Source: a bacterium
GTDB taxonomy: Bacteria; Patescibacteriota; Saccharimonadia; Saccharimonadales; Saccharimonadaceae
Direction: 5' to 3'
DNA: 10,880 bases
Assembly: GCA_021847685.1 (NCBI GenBank)
Contig: JAJZQE010000016.1
Span: forward strand, 1 to 10,880
The notes under the pieces are model-generated. The model was given only the letters and a program-made list of their open reading frames with translations. It did not search any database and was not told where the DNA came from. Of the stretch, positions 5,445 to 10,880 are shown piece by piece (the first letter of the stretch is position 1; the number at the start of each line of letters is the position of its first letter). The position numbers and the translations under genes were made by a program.

Positions 5445-6088
5445 TGAGCGTTATTGCACCTTGTATTACGGTCGAGACACCGGAAGACTACAAAGCGACC
5501 GTTGAGCGAATTCACCCTTTTGCGCAACGGGTCCATATTGATATTAGTGATGGCGAATTTTCGCCGGTCTTTTTACTGAGCGAATCGCAGATTTGGTGGC
5601 CGAAAGAATGGCAGGTTGATATCCATGCTATGGTGGCGCGACCAGCCGAACACGTGCAAGCTCTGATTAAGCTCAAGCCTAGTCTGATTACCTTCCATGT
5701 CGAGACGGGGATTAATTTGTTGCCTTTGATGGCGCAGATTAAACAAGCAGGTATCAAGGCTGGTGTTGCTTTGCTAAAACCGACCGTGCCTTCAACTGTT
5801 GCCGATGTTATTAAAGCCGCCGATCATGTTATGGTCTTTAGTGGCGATTTGGGGCATTATGGCGGCACCGCTAGCCTGATGCAGCTTGAAAAAGTCCGAT
5901 TAATTAAAGCAATTAACCCTGGGGTCGAAATTGGTTGGGACGGCGGTGTTAGTGTCGATAACGCCTACACGTTAACTCAAGGCGGTGTTGATGTCTTAAA
6001 TAGCGGTGGCGCGCTTGCAAAAGCAGCCGATCCTGCTCTTGCTTATGCTACACTTGTAAAAGAGATAAATAAACACGGAGTTATCTAA
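5444..6088 (+). CDS. rpe: Ribulose-phosphate 3-epimerase family protein, divergent
   Basis: A 214-residue TIM-barrel protein of the Rpe family, which interconverts ribulose-5-P and xylulose-5-P. Matching blocks in order are IAP near the N-terminus (4-6), H31-x-D33-x-x-D36-G (family form HxDxMDG), H61-x-M63 (family form HLM), F-H-V-E at 84-87, G-V-A-L at 107-110, and D166-G-G, the second catalytic Asp. The metal/acid-base residues H31, D33, H61 and D166 are kept. The Met in the first motif is Ser, and the phosphate-binding NPGFGGQ loop is replaced by S-G-D-L-G-H-Y-G-G at 133-141. Its start overlaps the rpiB stop with no Shine-Dalgarno sequence, so it is probably coupled. The next gene begins immediately after its stop. 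Context supports Rpe; another ketose-phosphate 3-epimerase is possible. Confidence 0.8.
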   Translation: MSVIAPCITVETPEDYKATVERIHPFAQRVHIDISDGEFSPVFLLSESQIWWPKEWQVDIHAMVARPAEHVQALIKLKPSLITFHVETGINLLPLMAQIKQAGIKAGVALLKPTVPSTVADVIKAADHVMVFSGDLGHYGGTASLMQLEKVRLIKAINPGVEIGWDGGVSVDNAYTLTQGGVDVLNSGGALAKAADPALAYATLVKEINKHGVI

Positions 6089-6958
6089 ATGAGTGGGCAG
6101 TTGACAATTCGGCAACTAGAGCAAAAGGCCAATGATATTCGCGAGGATATTATTCGGATGCTGGAGGCTGCTAGGAGTGGTCACAGCGCTGGTCCACTTG
6201 GACTGGCTGATATTTTTGCAGCTTTATATTTCAATATCCTCAACATTGATCCCAAAAATCCCGAATGGCCCGAGCGCGATATTTTGTTTTTAAGCAATGG
6301 TCACACTATACCGGTTCAGTACGCCGCCATGGCCGAAGCTGGTTATTTTGATAAAGACGAACTTTTGACACTGCGCAAGCTTGGTAGTCGTTTGCAAGGT
6401 CACCCCGAGCGTGAGCGGCTTCCCGGTCTTGAAAGTACCAGTGGCCCACTGGGTAGCGGCTTGTCGCAAGCCTCTGGCTATGCCTACGCAATGCAGTACA
6501 TGGATAATATCAAGCATCGCTTTGTGTATGTTGTCATGGGCGATGGCGAACTTGACGAAGGCAATATATGGGAAGCGGCTATGTTTGCTGGTAAGTATAA
6601 ATTATCGCAAATTATCGCCATTGTTGATCGTAACAATATTCAGATCGATGGTAGTACTGAGGATGTTATGCCACTTGAGGATTTGCGCGAAAAATGGGAA
6701 TCGTTCGGTTGGCACGTACTTGAAATCGATGGCCATAATATTGAAAGCGTGATTGATGCCGCCAGTATGGCCCGCGCGATTACAAATCGTCCAAGTGTCA
6801 TTATTGCGCATACCATTCCTGGTAAGGGCGTCGATTTTATGGAGTATGACTATAAATGGCACGGTGTGGCGCCAAACAGCGACCAGGCTAAAGAGGCACT
6901 GAAAAAGCTGCGTACGCTTGATGGCAAAATTACCTTTGAAGGAGCTGGCGTAGAATGA
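6089..6958 (+). CDS. tktA: Transketolase, N-terminal (ThDP-binding) subunit
   Basis: First half of a two-gene transketolase, which moves two-carbon units between ketose and aldose phosphates. The 289 residues cover the pyrophosphate-binding domain only. Key features are S-G-H-S at 30-33, S-N-G-H at 69-72, G-H-P at 104-106, STSGPLGSGLSQ at 117-126 and the thiamine diphosphate motif from G151-D-G through N182-N183. Single-chain enzymes are about 620-670 aa. Here the pyrimidine-binding domain is the next gene, overlapping by ATGA. GGAG at 6077-6080, 8 nt before the ATG, supports the start, which lies directly after the rpe stop. The two subunits presumably assemble into the active enzyme. The 1-deoxyxylulose-5-phosphate synthase family shares this fold but is not usually split and has different motifs. 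The gene symbol is by convention only. Confidence 0.93.
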   Translation: MSGQLTIRQLEQKANDIREDIIRMLEAARSGHSAGPLGLADIFAALYFNILNIDPKNPEWPERDILFLSNGHTIPVQYAAMAEAGYFDKDELLTLRKLGSRLQGHPERERLPGLESTSGPLGSGLSQASGYAYAMQYMDNIKHRFVYVVMGDGELDEGNIWEAAMFAGKYKLSQIIAIVDRNNIQIDGSTEDVMPLEDLREKWESFGWHVLEIDGHNIESVIDAASMARAITNRPSVIIAHTIPGKGVDFMEYDYKWHGVAPNSDQAKEALKKLRTLDGKITFEGAGVE

Positions 6959-7950
6959 GCTATCCACTACAACCCGATGTCTTTAACGACGATGTCAAAC
7001 TCGAGCCAATTCGAGCCGGTTTTGGTCGTGGCTTAAAAGCGGCAGGTGCGGCTAATGACAAAATCGTGGCGCTTTGCGCTGATCTGACCGAAAGCACCCA
7101 AATGCATCTTTTCCGAAATGAATTTCCGTCGCGTTTTGTTGAAGTTGGTATTGCCGAGCAAAACCTTGTTGCTGTCGCTGCTGGCCTTGCGCGCGCTGGT
7201 AAAATTCCGTTTGCCAGTAGCTATGCGGCCTTTAGCCCAGGACGTAACTGGGAGCAGATTAAAACAACCGCTGCAATTAATAATCAACCGGTTAAAATTA
7301 TTGGTAGTCACGCTGGTGTGAGTGTCGGTCCAGACGGTGCGACTCATCAAATGCTAGAGGATATTGCTTTGATGCGTGTTATGCCAAACATGGTTGTGAT
7401 TGCACCTGGTGACAGCATCGAGGCCGAAAAGGCGACACGAGCAATTGCTGAAAACGGCAAACCAAGCTATTTGCGTCTGGCTCGTGAAAAGTCGCCAATC
7501 TTTAGCACTGATGAGTCACCATTTGAAATTGGCCAGGCGTATATATTGTGCGATGGTCACGATGTCAGCCTAATGGGTACTGGTGCCATGAGCTATCAAT
7601 TACTTAAGTCCGCTCATTTATTAGAGTCGGTTGGTATTAACGCCGAAGTCGTTCACGTGCCAACAATTAAACCACTGGACGATGCCACAATCTTGGACAG
7701 CGCTCGTCGTTGCGGTCGGGTTATTACGGCCGAAGAAGCCCAGATTAAGGGTGGTTTTGGCGGCGCGATTGCTGAACTTTTGTCTGAAAAAATGCCAACG
7801 CCGCTGAAGCGAATCGGTATGCAGGATCGCTATGGTGAAAGTGGCGAGCCAAATGAACTGCTGGATTACTTTGGTCTGACAGCTGAAAAAATGGTTGACG
7901 TAATTACCGATTTTGTACATAACACACCAAAGTATCACCAAGAATATTAA
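6955..7950 (+). CDS. tktB: Transketolase, C-terminal subunit
   Basis: Second half of the split transketolase: a pyrimidine-binding domain (about 15-180) followed by the C-terminal transketolase domain (about 195-320), 331 residues in all. The glutamate that activates the thiamine ring is E68 in G-I-A-E-Q-N. GVSVGPDGATHQ at 121-132 with H131 is the usual substrate/cofactor loop, and FASSYAAF at 86-93 is typical. The start ATG overlaps the stop of the N-terminal subunit (ATGA, 6955-6958) with AAGGAG at 6939-6944, so the halves should be made in equal amounts. The fba gene follows after 11 nt. The split form is common in archaea and in several bacterial groups, so this is organisation rather than a frameshift; each half has its own start and Shine-Dalgarno sequence. 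Confidence 0.93.
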   Translation: MSYPLQPDVFNDDVKLEPIRAGFGRGLKAAGAANDKIVALCADLTESTQMHLFRNEFPSRFVEVGIAEQNLVAVAAGLARAGKIPFASSYAAFSPGRNWEQIKTTAAINNQPVKIIGSHAGVSVGPDGATHQMLEDIALMRVMPNMVVIAPGDSIEAEKATRAIAENGKPSYLRLAREKSPIFSTDESPFEIGQAYILCDGHDVSLMGTGAMSYQLLKSAHLLESVGINAEVVHVPTIKPLDDATILDSARRCGRVITAEEAQIKGGFGGAIAELLSEKMPTPLKRIGMQDRYGESGEPNELLDYFGLTAEKMVDVITDFVHNTPKYHQEY

Positions 7951-7961
7951 AGGGGGCATTC

Positions 7962-8873
7962 ATGGGACTGACGATTAACCAAATTAGAGACAATACAACC
8001 CGAGCAAGGCATCTAATGCAACGTAGCCGCGCGCAGGGCTTTGCGGTTGGTGCGTTTAATATTGACAACCAAGAGACCTTAATCGCTATCGCCCAGGCAG
8101 CTCAAAAACTGAGTGCGCCGGTTTTGGTTGAGGTTAGTGATGGTGAAGTCAAGGCGATCGGTTTGGACAATATTCGTGACATGGTTGATAACTATCGTTT
8201 GCAGTATGGCATCGAAATGTATATTAACTTGGATCACAGTCCAACAGTTGAAGATTGCAAACGAGCGATTGATGTCGGTTTTGAGTTTATTCATATTGAT
8301 ATTTCGCAGGCAAACCATGATGCGACCACTGAGGATATAATCGCCAAAACCAAGGAAGTCGTCGAATATGCTCGCTTTACTGGTGCTTTGGTCGAAAGTG
8401 AACCGCATTATTTTGGTGGCTCTTCAAATCTTCATACCGAGACGATTGACTATGAAGAAGTCAAGAAAACCTTCAGCACGCCCGAAGGCGCTAAGGCGTT
8501 CGTTGAGGCGACTGGTATTGATACGTTTGCAGCGGCCGTTGGTAATTTGCACGGAAAGTATCCCGTTCCAAAACAACTCGATCTTGAATTGTTGCAGAAA
8601 ATTCGAAATTCGATTGATTGTCAGATTAGCTTGCATGGTGGTAGCGACACACCGCTTCATTATTTTGAAGAAGCGGCCAAAATTGGCGTTAGTAAAATTA
8701 ATATTAACAGCGATATGCGCTTTGCCTTCCGTAAAGAGCTTGAAAAAGTTTTGGCCGAAAATCCTGACGAATACGCCGTTGTTAAACTAATGCCACAGGT
8801 CTACGCGGCTGTTCAGGCAGTTGTCGAAGAAAAAATCCAGGCGTTTGGTAGCGCTAATCGGGCGGTGATGTAA
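7962..8873 (+). CDS. fba: Class II fructose-bisphosphate aldolase
   Basis: Zinc-dependent aldolase that joins DHAP with an aldehyde phosphate, normally glyceraldehyde-3-P to give fructose-1,6-bisphosphate. 303 residues, in the range of the shorter class II enzymes. Seen in order: GFAVGAFNIDN at 26-36, N-L-D-H-S at 89-93 (catalytic D91, zinc H92), V-E-S-E at 144-147, G-N-L-H-G-K-Y at 194-200 (zinc H197), L-H-G-G-S-D at 224-229 (zinc H225), and K-I-N-I-N-S-D at 245-251 for phosphate binding. The loop after VESE departs from the common E-x-G-x-x-G-G-x-E-D form. AGGGGG at 7951-7956 supports the start. Tagatose-bisphosphate aldolase is the main alternative. Its place between transketolase and PfkB kinases also allows sedoheptulose-1,7-bisphosphate as a substrate (inference). 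Confidence 0.92.
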   Translation: MGLTINQIRDNTTRARHLMQRSRAQGFAVGAFNIDNQETLIAIAQAAQKLSAPVLVEVSDGEVKAIGLDNIRDMVDNYRLQYGIEMYINLDHSPTVEDCKRAIDVGFEFIHIDISQANHDATTEDIIAKTKEVVEYARFTGALVESEPHYFGGSSNLHTETIDYEEVKKTFSTPEGAKAFVEATGIDTFAAAVGNLHGKYPVPKQLDLELLQKIRNSIDCQISLHGGSDTPLHYFEEAAKIGVSKININSDMRFAFRKELEKVLAENPDEYAVVKLMPQVYAAVQAVVEEKIQAFGSANRAVM

Positions 8874-8874
8874 C

Positions 8875-9840
8875 ATGGCAATACCGGTCATTGTTACAAT
8901 CGGCAAAGCGACTCAAGATGTCTTTTTGCTAAGTACGAAATCTTTTGTGCCACAAATTCACAAAGGTGTTTTGTATGAGCAATTGCCACTTGGACAAAAA
9001 CTTGATTTGGACGATGTCGTCTTTACGACTGGTGGTAATGTGACGAATGCCGCTGTTACTTTTGCGCGGCAAGGACTCCATAGCCAATACGTTTGGGCAA
9101 TCGGTACTGATGTGGCTAGTCGGACAATTTTGAATGATTTGGATAGCGAAGGGGTTGATACAAGCGGTGTCGTTCAGGATGAGTCGTACCGATCGAGTTA
9201 TTCGGTTATATTGCTAGCAAGTAGTGGCGAACGGACAATTTTGAATTATCACGGGACTAAACTGCAAAGTGACGGCAGTATGCTTGATTTATCAGTGCTG
9301 AAAAAAGCCGATTGGGTCTATTTATCGGCGCTTGGCGACATGGAGCTTTTAGAGTTGATTATAAGTCGTTGTGTTGATCACGGTATTAAAGTGATGCTTA
9401 ATCCGGCCAGTTCGGAACTGGGCGAAATCGATAAGTTAAAAACTTTGCTTGAAGATGTCGAAGTTTTAATCGTCAATAAAGAAGAGGCCCAGCAAATTGT
9501 TGAAGGCCAGACGATTGAAGAACTAGCGCGACACGCTACAAATTATTGTCCAGTCGCGATTGTGTCAGATGGTCCGAAGGGCGCCGTTGTGACCGATAAA
9601 AAGACGATGATTACGGTTGGTATGTACGAAGATGTGCCAGTTGTTGATCGCACCGGTGGAGGTGACGCTTTTGGATCGGGCTTTTTAAGCTACTATTCGC
9701 AAGGTAAGTCACTTAAGGAATCGATTATTTTTGCAAGTGCTAACTCAACCTCAGTCGTCGGCCAGATCGGCGCTAAGGCTGGTATTTTACATCGCGGCGC
9801 AATTCTACACGATATGCCACTAAAAGAGGAAGATTTTTAA
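8875..9840 (+). CDS. PfkB-family sugar kinase
   Basis: ATP-dependent carbohydrate kinase of the ribokinase/PfkB family, 321 aa. The N-terminal signature G-G-N-V-T-N-A-A is at 53-60. The C-terminal signature is D-R-T-G-G-G-D-A-F-G-S-G-F at 258-270, whose D264 is the catalytic base; the common form is DTTGAGDAF. N-K-E-E-A at 201-205 is the usual NxxE block, and GHxG-like substrate residues are not obvious. The start is 1 nt after the fba stop (TAACATG), with only a weak GGGCGGTG upstream, so translation is probably coupled. The family covers ribokinase, fructokinase, 1-phosphofructokinase and 6-phosphofructokinase, and the substrate cannot be read from sequence alone. Sitting directly after the aldolase, a fructose-6-P or sedoheptulose-7-P kinase role is attractive, but it is an inference. 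Confidence 0.9.
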   Translation: MAIPVIVTIGKATQDVFLLSTKSFVPQIHKGVLYEQLPLGQKLDLDDVVFTTGGNVTNAAVTFARQGLHSQYVWAIGTDVASRTILNDLDSEGVDTSGVVQDESYRSSYSVILLASSGERTILNYHGTKLQSDGSMLDLSVLKKADWVYLSALGDMELLELIISRCVDHGIKVMLNPASSELGEIDKLKTLLEDVEVLIVNKEEAQQIVEGQTIEELARHATNYCPVAIVSDGPKGAVVTDKKTMITVGMYEDVPVVDRTGGGDAFGSGFLSYYSQGKSLKESIIFASANSTSVVGQIGAKAGILHRGAILHDMPLKEEDF

Positions 9841-9843
9841 AAA

Positions 9844-10880
9844 ATGGCAAAGTTTTTACAACAACTTTTAAACATCGATGAGCCAATGTTTAGTGTTGGT
9901 ATGAGTCAGCTTGAGAAAACAACAGGTCATGGCGGTGTCGATACGCGCTTGATTGCTGATATTACACATAGAGCCCACGCGGTTATGCGTAAATTGGGGC
10001 TTGATCCGGCAGATACGACTGGTCGTGAGCTTTACTTAGCGTTAATTAGTTGCGTGAAACGTGGTACCTTTGAATCTTTACTAGCCGATGCCGATTTTGT
10101 TATGCTTGCCTTTGAGGATGGTCCAGTGTCATTTAATCTAATTGATGTCATCGAGAACTCGCATCACGAACTAGGCTATGACAAAAGAATTGTGAGCCAC
10201 GGTCAACGTAGCTTAAGGGGCGAAATCGTCCAGCGGTATATTGATAATCCGCGGACGAATGAAGTTGTGGCTCGCGAAATTGCTTCCCATATCGGGCTAA
10301 TGCCCGAATCCGATAGCTGGTATAACGACATTGAAAGTGGCCATCGGCTAAACGAATCAGGCTCGCCACGTATTTTGGCAATTGGCGATATCGTTACCGA
10401 TGCCTTTATTGCTCTACGCGAAGATCAGGCCGAGGTTAGAACCGACGAGCACGGTATTAAGCGCCTAAGTATGGAGTTTGGCTCGAAACCACCTTATGAT
10501 CACGTTGATATCATCCAGGCGGTTGGTAACAGCGCTAATGCGGCTGTGGCGTTATCCCGACTGGGCCTAAAGGCCGATTTGATGGCGTTTTTAGGCGACG
10601 ATCAAGCGGGTAAGGATTCGTTACGTTACCTAGCCGAGCAGAAAGTTGGTACCGATTTAGTGTCGGTGCAGGCTGGTGAAAAGTCGAACTATCACTTTGC
10701 GCTGCGTTATGGGGCTGATCGAACTATCTTGATTAAATACGAAGACTATGACTATGCTTGGCGTGCGCCGCTAAATAAGCCGGACTGGATTTATCTCAGT
10801 ATGATTAGCAAGTCCGCTTGGGGCCTGCACGAGGATTTATTAAAATACCTTGTCGAAAACCCCGACATCAAGCTAGCCTT
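9844..10880 (+). CDS. PfkB-family kinase with an unknown N-terminal domain, cut by window edge
   Basis: 345 codons are open from ATG at 9844 to the right edge. The PfkB part begins near residue 176 (R-I-L-A-I-G-D-I-V-T-D), with V-G-N-S-A-N-A-A-V-A-L at 227-237 in place of the GGNxxNxA signature and F-L-G-D-D-Q-A-G at 249-256. The catalytic GxGD motif lies beyond the window. The first 175 residues are not part of a PfkB fold and I do not recognise them. They look helical and charged, with L-G-L-D-P-A-D-T-T-G-R-E-L-Y at 51-64 the most distinctive stretch and no cysteine cluster or membrane segment. The start is 3 nt after the preceding stop, with GAGGA at 9826-9830 (13 nt away, rather long). 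It is a tandem paralogue of the preceding kinase. Substrate unknown; the N-terminal domain could be regulatory or an oligomerisation unit. Confidence 0.8.
   Translation, partial: MAKFLQQLLNIDEPMFSVGMSQLEKTTGHGGVDTRLIADITHRAHAVMRKLGLDPADTTGRELYLALISCVKRGTFESLLADADFVMLAFEDGPVSFNLIDVIENSHHELGYDKRIVSHGQRSLRGEIVQRYIDNPRTNEVVAREIASHIGLMPESDSWYNDIESGHRLNESGSPRILAIGDIVTDAFIALREDQAEVRTDEHGIKRLSMEFGSKPPYDHVDIIQAVGNSANAAVALSRLGLKADLMAFLGDDQAGKDSLRYLAEQKVGTDLVSVQAGEKSNYHFALRYGADRTILIKYEDYDYAWRAPLNKPDWIYLSMISKSAWGLHEDLLKYLVENPDIKLA

Noticed and set aside
6089..7950. Split transketolase as a frameshifted single gene
   Set aside because: Each half has its own start and Shine-Dalgarno sequence, the ATGA overlap is typical of coupled genes, and the break lies exactly between domains, as in known two-subunit enzymes.

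Overview
The window looks like a chromosomal segment from a Patescibacteria/CPR bacterium, most likely Saccharibacteria (TM7). This is an inference from the compact layout, the pared-down enzyme set and the slightly unusual family versions (a Rel that stops after its TGS domain, a split transketolase, PfkB kinases beside a class II aldolase). There is no rRNA gene to confirm it. UGA acts as an ordinary stop.

Layout: 1-486 (minus) is the N-terminal part of a phospholipase D-like protein, cut by the window edge and divergent from 561-1091 (plus), an inorganic pyrophosphatase. Convergent with it, 3310-1772 and 1772-1098 (minus) form a two-gene operon: a Rel-type (p)ppGpp synthetase/hydrolase coupled through a TAATG overlap to a YfiH-family protein. 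Divergent from rel is gap (3405-4421, plus). At 4434-4946 sits a GC-rich minus-strand cassette with a near-consensus promoter, a hairpin-rich leader, a three-helix membrane protein and a terminator. From 4995 to the right edge runs one plus-strand operon: rpiB, rpe, the N- and C-terminal halves of transketolase, class II aldolase, a PfkB kinase, and a second PfkB kinase with an unrecognised N-terminal domain (cut by the edge).

The right-hand operon is a pentose-phosphate/triose module. Pentose phosphate isomerisation, epimerisation and transketolase steps feed an aldolase flanked by sugar kinases, and GAPDH next door takes the triose phosphate onward. No transaldolase is present. A route that phosphorylates sedoheptulose-7-P and cleaves the bisphosphate with the aldolase is therefore possible, but this is only an inference. 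Pyrophosphatase and Rel are the housekeeping and stress partners on the left.

Expression signals: promoters are readable as sigma70-type -35/-10 pairs. Three genes (PLD-like, rel, rpiB) have a -10 box ending only 6-10 nt before ATG and no Shine-Dalgarno, suggesting leaderless mRNAs. ppa, gap, both tkt halves and fba have clear Shine-Dalgarno sequences.
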